Positions 1 through 11,134 of a DNA stretch of 64,000 bases are shown here, one piece after another. Numbering within the stretch: the stretch's first letter is position 1; every line of letters begins with the position of its first letter. The translations under genes and the position numbers were made by a program. A model generated the notes under the pieces. The model was not told the DNA's origin and ran no database searches. It was given only the letters and a program-made list of their open reading frames with translations. This DNA comes from Cryptomeria japonica (Eukaryota > Streptophyta > Pinopsida > Cupressales > Cupressaceae): contig NC_081414.1 of assembly GCF_030272615.1 (NCBI RefSeq), positions 5,653,001 through 5,717,000 of the forward strand, read 5' to 3'.

Positions 1-765
1 ATGTTCTTCATGTTATGCAACATTTGTGGTGATTGTAGCATGTTGCAAGTGTTCGAGGTATAATTCTTGGTTTTGTTTCATGTTTGTGGTGGTGATTTGG
101 GCCCAGACCATGTGTTAGCTGACATTGTTTTGGTCTGCATGTGTTGATGTAGTGTGTGAGGTTATTATTTTGTAATTTGTGTTGAGGGTTTAGCTAGCCT
201 TGAAATATAGGTTGATGAATTGTATAAATATATGTAATATTCATTAGAGAGATGTATCTGTATGTGCGAATATTGTTTTGATCCTTTAGTGGTAGAAGAG
301 AAGAGTGAAGAAGTGTGAAATAGTGTGTAGAAGTGTGAAGCCCAGAGTTTGAGTATTTGTGCTTAACCAGAATTATAACCTGACATGAAGAGATGCTATT
401 TCATCAGTTCATGTAATCCAAATTGTTATCTGAATCTTGTAAGGCAATGAGCCTTCCTCAGGGTTGTAGCCCTTCTTGTATTTGAGCAGTGAGGTCTAGG
501 TAGTGTGCCTAAATGCATGTGCATTCCCCATTGTAATATTTCACTTACTCCTAACAAGGTATTATCTCATTATGGGTAGGTTTCCACCATGGTTTTTTCC
601 CTTAACTGGGTTTTCCACATCAAAAATATTGGTGTTATGTGTGTTATTGATGTGGTGTTGATTTATGCTTTCATTGATAATCATCAGATCTGAATTTGTG
701 TTTAAGTAAACTTTGTGTGCAAACTGATTCACCCCCCCTCTTAGTTTGCTGCATTATTGCCTACA
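1..765 (+). repeat. Copia-like LTR, 3' part, cut by window start
   Basis: The stretch has the same order of landmarks as the better-defined copia-type LTR at 12076-13239: a 'gttgtagccctt' block near 465, the 'gtgtgcctaaatgca' block near 500, a 'ggttttttccc...gggttttcca' block near 590-620, and a C-run ending 'gattcaccccccc' near 726-738. It ends about CCTACA at 765. No primer-binding site follows, so it is a 3' LTR or a solo LTR. The start lies outside the window. Confidence 0.6.
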
Positions 766-2874
766 AAATCAAGAGTACATCATGACATAATATAAACCAT
801 ACTCTAAACCAAAAACAACATCTCCAAACATATGAAGATAAACATCTCCTATCAATGAAACCCAAGATGCCAAAGAACCCTCACTACATATAAAATGGAA
901 TCCAAAAGTCCATCCCATACACCAAAAAACACTAAATAAGATCATCCACCATCCGATGGTGCATTCACATCACTACCACAAGCTCCCATTGAAATGTGTA
1001 ATCAAGCTCTTTAAGCATTATGGTAACCATCTCCTAACTGAAGATCCTTCATGGCCCCAACACAATTAAAGAACTTTGTTCGCACCTTAAAAAATTTGAT
1101 GAAATTTTGAGTGCCTAAGGTTAAAAAAATAAAAAAATCAATTACATCACTTAGAATCACACTTGCAAAATATACCTCAGAAGCCTACTTTGGAGATGTA
1201 TAACTTGACACCCGTTGATCATCACAAGAAGCCACTTTGTAAGAATACCAATGTCACCTTCATATACACGCTTGTCAATTTTCAAAGCCATCAGTCACCA
1301 TTTGATATTTTTTTAGGGCTTCAACTTTTCATGATTTAGAATGTTTTCATAATGGTTTTTTGGTTAAAAGAGCTCTGGTGGCCATCTTTGACAGTGAATA
1401 TCTTGTGCCTCATGATGAATTTCTCAGAACCATTTTTTGTTGTACATTCCTTTGTCAAATGTCTACAAGTTGATATAAGTTACAAATTTTTGTGAGGAGA
1501 TTTGATCAGTTTTCAAGGACCATTTCAAATGCTACATAGCTAAATTTTGACAAAAAAATGTTCGAACTTTAAAATTTTGAGAGCAACCTAGTTCACGATT
1601 TGGCCACAAATGTTACCAAATTTAATTTTGTGGCTCCATGACACTTGGAGTGCTCACAATGAAATCTCCAAAAAGAGCTAAAAAGGCTTTATCTAAGAGA
1701 CATTTTGAAGTCCCTTAGATGAACAATGTTGAAGAGACATTACAATATTGAAGAGACATTTTACAAGTCTCTTAGATGAACAATATCGAAGAGACCTTTT
1801 GATGTCTCTTAGATGAAAAATATTAAAGAGACATTTTGAAGTCTCTTCTACCAGGTTATGGAAGACAATAAAAGAGGAGGAAATAAGATTAAAATGAAAG
1901 ATTGGTGGACTTTTTTACTTGAGAAGGATAATCTATTCACAATACAAATATAATATTATTTTGGGAACACAATTCTCACTAATGATATTGTGAGCAACAA
2001 TAAGATGTTTTCATCAAAAAGTAAAAAGATTTCTACGGAAGAATCAAAGGGGTGAATGGGAAAATGAATGCCACTAGGGAAAATCACTTTTATATCAGCA
2101 TAGGATGAGAAGTACAATTTATCTTTCCAAATAAAGATAAATAATTCCACATAAAGCATAAATGAGTGAAAAAAATAAATAAAGGCACACTATATAGAGA
2201 TTATTCCTGTTTGAAAGGCTGAAAATTATTACTTTCACATAGATTAAGACATTTCACATGAGTGGGAAGAAGTAAGGGTAATGTGAGTTGTGCATATGAA
2301 AACTTTATTCTGGAAGTATAGGTTGAAGATTAAAACCTAATGATAATGTGTGTAAATACTTTATAATTGGAGGGTAACTAAATGATTTATTGTTAGTAAA
2401 ATATATGGTGGTCTGAAGCACTCCCTTGTATTTATAAAAGGGAAATCATGATCGATAAAAATGGGGTAGAATTAGACTAAGAACTTTAGGGAGGTATATA
2501 TTCTAAAAATCTTTTTTAAAGCAAAGCAATGGAAACAATGCATATGGTGCTTTGAATATTGATTTCAGTTGTTGTGTTGCAATTATTGATAATTTATTAT
2601 CTCGTTGTCTCCAACTTGAGGTTTTTCTTATCATTTAAATCAATACATAAAGGATGTACTTTGGTTTATCAAAACACATTTGATGTTTTTGTGTGATTCG
2701 TTTGATTAGCTTTTGTAAGGCATAATTAAATTCATTCAAATAAGTCACAATGATTTGAGAGATTTCATTTGGATTAAAAAGAATGACCTGATAATAAACC
2801 TCCTTGCACCTTTATACAAGTTATAAACATTAAAGTGTCAAACAACTTGAGTTATAATTAGTAATACGACACAT
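766..2874. other. Unassigned stretch, possibly left part of a gypsy LTR
   Basis: I recognise no coding domain in these 2.1 kb. The only clear structure is the hairpin repeat block at 1695-1847. Because the copia element at 2880 duplicated ATATC here and the right-hand flank (7951-8315) ends just before a gypsy-type primer site, part of this stretch may be the left portion of that gypsy LTR. That is inference from position; I could not match it to a second LTR copy. Confidence 0.35.
1695..1847. repeat. Short tandem array of hairpin units
   Basis: AAGAGAC recurs at 1695, 1732, 1751, 1789 and 1826, spaced 37, 19, 38 and 37 bp, so there is one half-length unit in a roughly 37-bp register. Most units carry the matching GTCTCTT about 8 bases later, giving a perfect 7-bp stem, followed by 'agatga(a)caat'. 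The function is unknown. Confidence 0.75.
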
Positions 2875-2879
2875 ATATC

Positions 2880-3126
2880 TATTGGCAATTTGGAGGAATT
2901 GATTATATGTGTTGCATTGATGTTTTGTCATTGATGGCAACACCGGTTGTTTTGGTTGTTTACCGGTTTTCGATTGGTTCCGGTAGAGTGGTTGATTATG
3001 TTATTGATCCAGTAGGATCTGATATGCTTTGGTTTGAGGAATTAGTTTGGATCTGTCATTCATGATATTCAGATGTGTATCACGATCAATTGGTTTGGGA
3101 TTTGATGACTCGTGAGTTATCTAACA
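2880..3126 (+). repeat. Copia 5' LTR (247 bp)
   Basis: It aligns along its whole length with 7701-7945 and ends in CTAACA directly before a Met-tRNA primer site. The first dinucleotide is TA rather than the canonical TG found in the 3' copy. A near-palindrome, TTGTCATTGATGGCAAC, lies at 2925-2941. Confidence 0.93.
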
Positions 3127-3128
3127 AT

Positions 3129-3140
3129 TGGTATCAGAGC
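3129..3140 (+). promoter_or_regulatory. Primer-binding site, initiator Met-tRNA type
   Basis: TGGTATCAGAGC begins 3 bases after the LTR end. This is the standard plant copia site complementary to the 3' end of initiator methionyl-tRNA and is intact here. Confidence 0.92.
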
Positions 3141-3182
3141 TTGGTCCTCTCTGCAGAAGCTTAACCGCTTGAGAAAGATCCT

Positions 3183-4694
3183 ATGGCATCTAGCAGTTCA
3201 ATTTCATCTAGTTCATTTGTTGCTGTTTTCTGGAGAGAAAGCTTGATGGAACAAATTACAGGGTATGAAAGATTCAGATGGAGACTCATCTTAGATGTCT
3301 TGGAAAGGAGATTTGGGAGATCACTGAGAATGGTGTTACATCATTTAATAAGTCATTTGGTAATCCTCCTCTGGCTGGTCTAGATAAAGAGCTTGAGAAT
3401 GATTGTAGAGCTAGAGATGCCCTTTTGTGTGCACTTTCTGATCAACAAATTATGGGACAAATTGGAGACATTGAATGAAGGTGACCCTACTGTTAAAATT
3501 GCTAAACTTGATGGTTACCGGGTAAGGTATGGAAATCTAAAGATGGAAGAAGATGGAAGGATTACTGATTTTATGGAGAGAGTGAATGAGATTGTTCTGG
3601 GAATTCAATATTGTGGTGGATCTCTAAGAAAAGATGAAATAGTTTCTAAAGTACTGAGAGATTTGCCACCTGCTTATAAGATGAATGCTACTACAATTAA
3701 TGAGTTGATAACTATGGAAAACACCTTTGTTAATAGAGATACCTTGGTTGGGAAATTATCTACTTTTGAGCTTGAGGAATTTGGACCTTCTGGAGCTGTT
3801 AAATCGAAACCTGCTTTTCATCCATCTACATCATCTACCAGCAAGAGTGATTGGAAAGATATATATGAAAAGGAACTAGAGGATATGAAGAAAGAAGATG
3901 AAGAGTTTGAGCAACTTGAAGCCTTATTTGCTAGAAGAGTGCCTAAAGGACTGACAAGAAGTAAGTATGAAGGAAAATCACCATTTAAATGCTTTTCATG
4001 TAATAAGATAGGTCATTTCGCATCTAGATGTCCTGAAAGGAATTCAAGATTTGAAGAAAGAGCTAGAAGATATTTTAGGCCTTACCATGATTATCAGAAG
4101 AAGCATAAGTATAGGAAAAACAAAGACAAATCATGCTACTATGCAGATGAGGAAGGTGTGACTGATTTTGTTGATGAACCGACACAAGATTTAGCTAGTG
4201 GATTTGGCAATGGAAAGGAATGGGTATTTTTGTCTATCAAGGAAGACGATCCGATACCTGAAGAGAAGGTCCTTGCTGCTAAAATTGAAGACAAGGATGA
4301 ATGGGTAATTGACAGTGGATGTTCACATCATATGATTGGAGATAAAAGAAATTTCTTATCTATGCAAGAATTTGATGGTGGTTTGGTTAGATTTGGAGAT
4401 GAGAAAGCATGTATGATCAAGGGAAAAGGAACAATATCATTGGATGGTAAGCATAACATTGATAATGTTTATTATGTTGAAGGTTTAAGGCATAATCTTT
4501 TGAGTGTAGGACAATTGGTGGATAAGGGATTTCGGCTACAGTTCAAGGATGGTAAATGCAAGATTATCAACAAATCTGGTTTGGAAATTGCAACCAGTAC
4601 ACAAACTAAAGGTAATATCTTTCATTTGAACTCTGGTGAGAAGACATGTTTGATTGAAAAAAATGATGAGAGTTGGCTATGGCATAAAAAGTAG
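3183..4694 (+). pseudogene. gag-pro: Copia gag and protease, frameshifted
   Basis: The ATG at 3183 opens an Ala/Ser-rich N-terminus, followed by a 'KLDGTNY' copia N-terminal motif in a different frame. The capsid region continues in a third register to about 3470 and then in the frame of 3393-4694 ('DPTVKIAKLDGYRVRYGNLK'), typical of the UBN2/copia gag domain. In the 3393 frame, a CCHC knuckle (CFSCNKIGHFASRC, residues 200-213, bases 3990-4031) is followed by the aspartic protease motif DSG (D at residue 307, base 4311). The frame ends in TAG (4692-4694) within the GAG-pre-integrase 'LWHKK' motif. At least two frameshifts and a W-to-stop change in 'NYRV*KIQ' make it inactive. Confidence 0.9.
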
Positions 4695-5852
4695 TGTCAT
4701 GTGAATTTTGATTGTATTGTGAAGATCAGTTCTACTAAGGTAGTCAGAGATATACCTAAGATTATAAAGCCCTATAATCCGGTATGTAAGGAATGTCAAA
4801 TGGGAAAGCAAGTTAGGATTTCTTATAAGAGTGTACAAGACAAATCTAATGACATTCTTGATCTTATTCATACTTATTTGTGTGGTCCTTCTAGAATCAA
4901 AAGTTTTTAGGGTGATAGATATTTCATCCTAATCATTGATGACTATTCTAGAATGATGTGGGTTACTTTTCTAAGGGAGAAGTTTGAAGCATTTGCAAAG
5001 TTTAAAATCTTTAAAGCTAAAGTTGAGACAGAGACAGGATTGAAGATTAAATGTTTAAGGTCAGATCAGGGTGGAAAATTCACATCGAGTGAATTTAACA
5101 GTTATTGTGAGAAGAATGGGATAAGGAGATAGTTGTCTGCACCTCAGACACCTTAGTAGAATGGAGTTGTGGAAAGGAAGAACAAAACTATCTTGGATGC
5201 AACTAGAACCATGATGATGGAAGCTAATATGTCTCATACCTATTGGAGAGAAGTTGTAAGCATGACGATATACACATTTAATAGAGTTCATTTCAAAGGA
5301 GATCCCGGTAAGACATCTTATGAGTTATGGTTTGGTCATACACCGACAGTTAAGTATTTTATAATCTTTGGTAGTAATTGTTATATCAAAAGAGATGATT
5401 CCATTGGAAAGTTTGATCCCAGACGTGATGAAGGAATATTTCTTATTTATGAAAGCAAAGCATATAGATGTTATAAAAAAATATTGCAGAGAATTATGGA
5501 GAGTACAAATGTCAAAGTGGATGAGCAGAACATAAGTAAAATCAGAACTTACAAGAAAAAACCAGCAGTGGAAATGATCATAACTGAACCGGTAGCACCT
5601 ATACCAGAACAAAATGTTGAACCAGTTACTCCAACAATATCAGAAAATTCAACAATAACTGAAGATCAGGACAAAGGAACATACAATCAAAAGACTCCTA
5701 GGTATGTAAGGTTGAATCATTTTGAAGATCAGATCATTGGAGAGAAAAGCAAAGGAGTGATGACAAGAAGAAGGTTGTCAACTGATGAGGTATGTTTTAT
5801 CTCTCAAGTTGAATCAACATCAGTAATTGAAGCTTGTAAAGATGAATATTAG
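4695..5852 (+). pseudogene. int: Copia integrase, multiple nonsense codons
   Basis: The HHCC-type zinc site continues from 4701 ('CKECQMGK'). The core follows with 'LRSDQGGKF' for the second Asp and 'NGVVERKN' for the Glu at about 5161-5180. Stops at 4908, 5131, 5154 and 5157 are TAG; the last three lie where related copia proteins have Gln, and the tandem pair at 5154-5159 falls in the conserved segment before NGV(V)ER. The C-terminal part (5169-5852) is open for 227 codons and includes the 'FGSNCYIKRDD' motif that follows the copia integrase core. It ends with TAG at 5850, where a Trp is usual. Confidence 0.9.
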
Positions 5853-7286
5853 ATGAAAGCTACAGAATAAGAATTAGATCAGATAGAAAAGAATAACACA
5901 TGGACTTTAGTTCCCCGACCTAAAAATAAGAATGTTATCGAAACTAAATGGGTTTGCAAGAATAAATTAAACGAGGATGAACAAGTTGTGAGGAATAAAG
6001 CTAGATTGGTTTGTAAAGGATATTCTAAGAAGGAAGGAATTGATTATGGTGAAACCTTTGCACCTGTAGCTAAGATTGAAGCTGTGAGATTATTTCTTGC
6101 TTATGCTGCTCATAAGAATTACAAGGTTTATCGGATGAATGTTAAGTGTGCATTTCTGAATGGATATCTTGAAGAGGAAGTTTATATTGATCAACTTGAT
6201 GGATTTTCACTTTCAGATGACAAAAACATGGTCTGCAGGTTAAGAAAAGCTTTATATGGATTGAAACAAGCCCCTAGAGCTTGGTATGCAAGACTGGATA
6301 AATATCTTTTGAAGCTTTATTTCACTAAAGGTAATGCTGATAATAATTTATATTATAAGATCACTAATGATGACATATTAATTATTGAGGTCTTTGTTGA
6401 TGATATCATTTTTGGAGGTGAAGATAAGTTGTGTATGGAATTCTCTAACAATATAAAGAATGAATTTGAGATGTCTATGATTGGGGAGATGAGATTTTTC
6501 TTAGGTTTGCAGATTACTCAAATTGATAAAGGTATTTTCATCTGTCAAACTAAGTATGCTAGAGAGTTGTTGAAAAAAATTGGTATGGAAAATTGTAAAC
6601 CGGTTAGTACTCCTATGGTTACAAGTGAGAAATTGACAAAGAAAGATGCATCTACATCGGTAAATCCTACTAGGTACAAATCTATGATTGGTGGTTTGTT
6701 ATATTTGACTCAGACTAGACTGGATATAATGAATGTAGTTTGTATTGTATCAAGATATCAGAGTGATCCTAGAGAAAATCAGAGTGTGGTGAAAAGGATT
6801 TTCAAGTATTTGCAGGGAACAACTAAATATGGTTTGTGGTATCCTAAACATGATGACTTTACATTATGTGCATATACAAATGTAGATTGGGCTGGAGATG
6901 TTGATGACCGAAAGAGCACATTTGGTGGAGCTTTCTTTCTTGGAAAGAAACTTGTTTCATGGATCAGCAAGAAGCAGTCATACACTTCTTTATCTACTGT
7001 TGAAGTCGAGTATGTTGCTATTGCTACTAACTCTACACAAGTTCTATGGATGAAGCAAATGTTGAAGGATATAAAAGTGGATTGTAATGAACTGGTAGTT
7101 ATTCACTGTGATAACTTTGTTGCTATTGATATATCAAAGAATCTGGTATTTCATTCTAAGACAAAGCACATATCTATCAAGTATAACCTTTTGAAGGAGA
7201 AGGTGGAAGCAAATGAAGTCAGACTGGTTTATGTGAACACTAAAGAGAAAATTACAAACATTTTCACTAAACCTTTGTCTAAATAA
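5853..7286 (+). pseudogene. rt-rnh: Copia reverse transcriptase and RNase H
   Basis: The frame from 5988 is open for 432 codons. It carries the RT motifs '[20 protein letters not shown]', '[12 protein letters not shown]' and the catalytic FVDD (residues 136-139, 6393-6404), then the RNase H region with '[12 protein letters not shown]' and the C-terminal 'HSKTKHI'. It stops naturally after 'IFTKPLSK'. The RT start upstream of 5988 is separated by TAG at 5850 and TAA at 5868. In the RNase H motif the residue before 'VDW' is Asn (base 6879), where Asp is usual, which may have cost activity. RT motifs look intact although the whole element cannot make Gag-Pol. Confidence 0.92.
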
Positions 7287-7700
7287 TCATTTGAGTACTT
7301 TAGAGACAGATGGGGGGTTTCCGCACCTCTGGTAGAGACCTAAGTGATGTTGATTAGCATCAGTCCCGTATGCATTATCAGAGTTATTACTTATTTCGGA
7401 TTGATGTGGTGGTGCTACTACTTAGGGAGAGTAGTCAGCTGTATGTTTCCAAGGACTTATGAGTTTTCATTGATGTTTTATGCCAGATCTTTGGCATTGA
7501 TGTCAAAGGGGGAGAGATATATGTGAAAAACAAGCTTAACAAAATACCAGTCGTAAGTGAGTTTGGTTCAAAACTTCATTGCTATATCATTTTGTGGGAG
7601 ATTGTTGGTTGTCTTCCATTGGGGGAGACCTATTTGGCATTTCTTGGCACTTGGATGTTTTTTCACATCTAGTGTTGTCATCAATGCCAAAGGGGGAGAT
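7287..7700 (+). promoter_or_regulatory. Copia 3' untranslated region with two polypurine tracts
   Basis: Two purine runs with near-identical surroundings occur: 'tgtcaaagggggagagat' near 7500-7516 and 'tgccaaagggggagat' at 7685-7700, the second abutting the 3' LTR. The segment 7674-7690 (GTTGTCATCAATGCCAA) is nearly complementary to the LTR motif at 7744-7760. A repeated polypurine tract is a known trait of Sirevirus-type copia elements. Confidence 0.75.
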
Positions 7701-7945
7701 TGTTGGCAATTTGGAGGAATCGATTATGTGTTGTATTGATGTTTTGCCATTGATGGCAACACTGGTTGTTTTGGTTGTTTACCGGTTTCCAATTGGTTCC
7801 AGTAGAGTGGTTGATTATGTTATTGATCCAGTAGGATCCGATGTGCTTTGGTTTGAGGAATTGGTTTAGATATGTCATTCATGCTATTCAGATGTGTATC
7901 ACAATAATTTGGTTTGGAATTTGATGACTCATGAGCTGTCTAGCA
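7701..7945 (+). repeat. Copia 3' LTR (245 bp)
   Basis: It starts TGTTGGCAATTTGG after the polypurine tract, ends TAGCA, and is followed by the ATATC target duplication. The near-palindrome TTGCCATTGATGGCAAC lies at 7744-7760. Confidence 0.93.
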
Positions 7946-7950
7946 ATATC

Positions 7951-8315
7951 TTGACTCTAATGCCCAGTGGAAGGAAGACACTGATCCATAAAAGATTAAT
8001 TCTTAAAATATCATACTCACATACAGTTTCAATTTCATGTTTTAGGAGGAGTAGGAGTAGGGTTTAGATTAATCTATTTCAAACATTCATGGCACTCTGA
8101 AGTAGAGGATGATTTAATTAGAAATTTCCTAAAGACGTATAATTTGATTAAATATCAAGAAGTACACCCACCTAGGCAAAGCAGAGCTTGAAGAGCAGAA
8201 GATTTTGAGCTTTGTTGCTTGAGTCTTGTTCATTGGCCAAGATACATTGTCAAACTTAATCATAGAATCTAGAATATTCTTAGAGTTTGGCAACTTGTGG
8301 TTTTGGGAACCAACA
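7951..8315 (+). repeat. Right end of a gypsy LTR split by the copia insertion
   Basis: The segment ends in CCAACA at 8315 and is followed two bases later by a gypsy primer-site-like sequence, so it should be the 3' end of an LTR. Its left part would lie before 2875. No second LTR copy is visible, so this rests on the primer site and the following gag. Confidence 0.45.
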
Positions 8316-8317
8316 GA

Positions 8318-8330
8318 TTGGTGACTATGC
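8318..8330 (+). promoter_or_regulatory. Gypsy-type primer-binding site (degraded)
   Basis: TTGGTGACTATGC resembles the TTGGCGACTCTGC leader start common in plant Ty3/gypsy elements and lies just after an LTR-like CCAACA end. Confidence 0.55.
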
Positions 8331-8744
8331 TAGGGAGACAAGTAAGCAATCCTATTGGAAAAAGAGTCAAGGTGTTGAAGAATATAAAATCCATGCTTGA
8401 AGATTTGTCACAACAGTGGTATAGGATTGAAGAAAAGACTCTACCATGGGAGAAGACCTAGAAGAAGAAAATCCATTACTCTTAGGAAGAGGTGGTGACT
8501 CTGTAAGAACCTAATGTAAAAAGTGAGCAACAGTTGCAACACTCCCATATTTGTTGTAAAAATATCTAAGATGTGTCAGTATACATATCCCTACGAGGTT
8601 CCAAATATGATAATGTATAATATACAACAACAATGTCAACCATGCCCATAGAGAGAAGTATTTATATTGGAGAAATATAAATCACTCAACTTCAATGACA
8701 TCTCAGGTTATCTGAATCACCTTCCTCTTAAGCTTAGATAGCAT

Positions 8745-9905
8745 GTGCCAAATTTTTATGGAGATGAATCCGAATCAACAATTAAACATTTGGAAACATT
8801 CTATGATTTTGTGGAGGAATTTCAAATTTGTCCAGAATATGTAATTATGAAACTATTTGGAAGGTCTTTAACTAATCTTGTAAATCACTGGTTCAATTAT
8901 TTACCTTCACAATCTATACCATCGTGGGAAGAGTTAAGGAGATTATTTTTGTGCTATTTTTATATAGAACATGAATATACTCAAGAAGATAATAATGTAT
9001 GATATATTAGGCTAACTTGGAATTCAGAAAATTTGATAAATTTCCAAACTAGACAGGTTCCTATTGTTCCTGTACATAACCAACCTCAAGTACATTGTCA
9101 ACCAATTGCAATTAGTGTTGATTTAGCAGTGTGTACTCATGAATTATATACCCTAAAAGGATATGAAGGAGAGTTTGCATTGGATTTATTTAAAAGAATA
9201 TTGAATACATATATGCAAATACATATTGATGTAATGCCTGATGAATCTATGTGTGTTGAGTTATTCATGAGACTATATGAGCCTAATTCAATCTATTGGC
9301 CTAAATCTTCAAAGACAATAACTCTTGAGCAATTATTGGAATTGGTTGTCACCGAAGAAATGATTAGGAGTAAACATATTAAATCTCATAATGCTGAAAT
9401 TGGTAACATCATTGATGGGTGTGAGGAGAGTAATAAAACATTGTAGTCTATGGAAGTTACAAATGAAGATAAATATGCAAAAGGAACACTTGCCTCTCTA
9501 GAGGTAGATTGTAATGTTGAAAATACTACTGATCATGTGTTGTACAAACTTCCTAATGAAGATATTAAATACACTAGAAATGAAATAAGTCAAGGGGAAA
9601 TTGAACAAATAGTAAATTCATCCATACTTGAATGCCATAATGACACAATTGGTGAAAAAGAGGCATGCATCAGTGATGAGGCAAATGAGGAGGTAAGTTT
9701 ACTCGGTAGTGAACAAGTTTTAGGGCTTCTAGCTATAGAGTGTCAAAAGTATACTTATGAGAGAAATTCAAAATTCTTATACCCAGCTCACATTGAATTT
9801 GACAATGAAGACGAACAAAATAATGAAACAATGCAAATAGGAGAAATGAATGTGTTTCAAGGCAATGTTACATATAATATTGGTAAGGGCATATGTTACA
9901 ATTAG
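8745..9905 (+). pseudogene. gag: Ty3/gypsy-type gag, nonsense-interrupted
   Basis: One reading frame runs through the whole interval, broken by TGA at 9000 and TAG at 9444 and ended by TAG at 9903. The beginning resembles the retrotransposon gag domain of gypsy elements: 'HVPNFYGDE', 'HLETFYDFVEEFQI', 'NHWFNYLPSQSIPSWEELR'. The same frame extends upstream past a TAG (8739-8741) to about 8700, so the true start is earlier than the GTG at 8745. The rest is acidic, without a zinc knuckle or protease. No pol follows, so this is a truncated element or a gag-only derivative. Confidence 0.7.
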
Positions 9906-10069
9906 CACATTGAAGAAGTAAGTACATCTGAAAATGGCTTCCAATTTTTTTTAAATATACTTGTACGATGAAACAAGTAGCAAATCTAATTTATCAATTT
10001 TAACATCTTGCATAGTCATAACAACATTTGAAAGATCTACTTTTATCTCCCCAAACACCTCTTTTACTA

Positions 10070-11029
10070 CTATAAAAATTGATTGTTGTGAGAAATCAAA
10101 ATATCATTTGGTTCCTCTATGGATGGGCTGGTTGTACTGGGACAAGAAGGTTGTTCAAGAATGATAGATTGATTTTGTGTAGTTTGATAATCATGCAAAG
10201 GCTGACATCTTCTAAAACCTAGAAAAACACATTGATGAACTTCCTCATTTATAGGCTGCTCTAAAATATAAGGAGTTGATTGAGCTTCATGAATGGGCTT
10301 TTCAAAATTTTCCTCTTGATTAATCATAGGCTCTTGAACTAGAATATGCTTTCTAAAACTTGGGAATGCAAACATTGGAGGTTCTTCTTTAACAAGCTCT
10401 TGACAAGGAGGACACTTAAAACTTGGAATCTCAATTTTGGGAGATTTAGGAGACTCGCCTTCTCTAAAGCTTGCTATTTTGACCTAAGAAGCCTCTTGCT
10501 CGGCAAGCAATAACTTCATCTCCATTTCTTTTCCAGAAATCCATTGTTCAAGATTCTCCTCAAATTGTCTTTTTTGCATCTCAAATTGTCAATCCTAAAG
10601 ATAAGCTTGATAATCTGTGTATTCCTGTTGCAAGTCATAATCTTGTTGACATTCATAGTTATAATCTTGTGAGAATTCATAAATATATTCCTGTTGGCAT
10701 TCATAGTTTGGATAGGCCAATTGTTCTTGCAAATTGAATTCAATGTCTCTTAATTGTTCAGTGTAACCCAATATCATGTTATTTATTTCACTAAAGTCCA
10801 TACTGTCAATGTTTTGAGGTTGATTTTGGGTAGATGGAGGCTGAGTGGAAGCTTGAGCATGGGTGTGTGGGTGTTAAGCATGTTGAACATGTTGGTTATT
10901 GACTATTGTATAAGAATTTGGATAAAAACCAACATTGTGGTTGTGTATATATGGTTGATAAGAAGGCTCATGGACAATATTCTCATAATATGTGGTTGGG
11001 TATACATATTGTCCTTGAAAATTTGACAT
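10070..11029 (-). pseudogene. Gag-like ORF with Gln/Tyr/Asn-rich N-terminus
   Basis: An ATG at 11029-11027 (minus strand) opens one frame running to 10070. It is broken by a TAA about 50 codons in, TAG and TGA near 10590, and TAG near 10480; the last three are each one C-to-T change from CAG or CGA. The first 150 codons are rich in Tyr, Gln and Asn ('ECQQEYIYEFSQDYNYECQQ'), followed by a charged coiled-coil-like segment and a Pro/Glu-rich tail. A primer-site-like sequence 95-100 bp upstream suggests it is the first gene of a minus-strand gypsy element. I recognise no capsid, knuckle or protease domain. Confidence 0.55.
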
Positions 11030-11123
11030 TTCTACACATATAAAGAGTTGGAACTCATAATATAAAGATTATTTTGAAACACACTAGAACTTGTCTCCTT
11101 AAAACCAAAAGATAGTTTTTGTA

Positions 11124-11132
11124 GAGTCGCCA
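11124..11132 (-). promoter_or_regulatory. Primer-site-like TGGCGACTC on minus strand
   Basis: Read on the minus strand, TGGCGACTC occurs 2 bases after a CA that could end an LTR, and about 95 bp before the ATG at 11029. It matches the start of the gypsy leader consensus TTGGCGACTCTGC. Confidence 0.45.
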
Positions 11133-11134
11133 GG

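Larger units (their letters stand above)
2880..7945 (+). mobile_element. Complete Ty1/copia LTR retrotransposon, inactive
   Basis: Two LTRs (2880-3126, 7701-7945) enclose gag, protease, integrase, reverse transcriptase and RNase H in copia order. ATATC at 2875-2879 is repeated exactly at 7946-7950, a 5-bp target duplication. The LTRs differ at roughly 25 positions by eye over about 247 bp, so the insertion is old. The coding region has frameshifts in gag and stops at 4692, 4908, 5131, 5154, 5157, 5850 and 5868, nearly all TAG. The LTR start is TA instead of TG at 2880. Confidence 0.95.
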
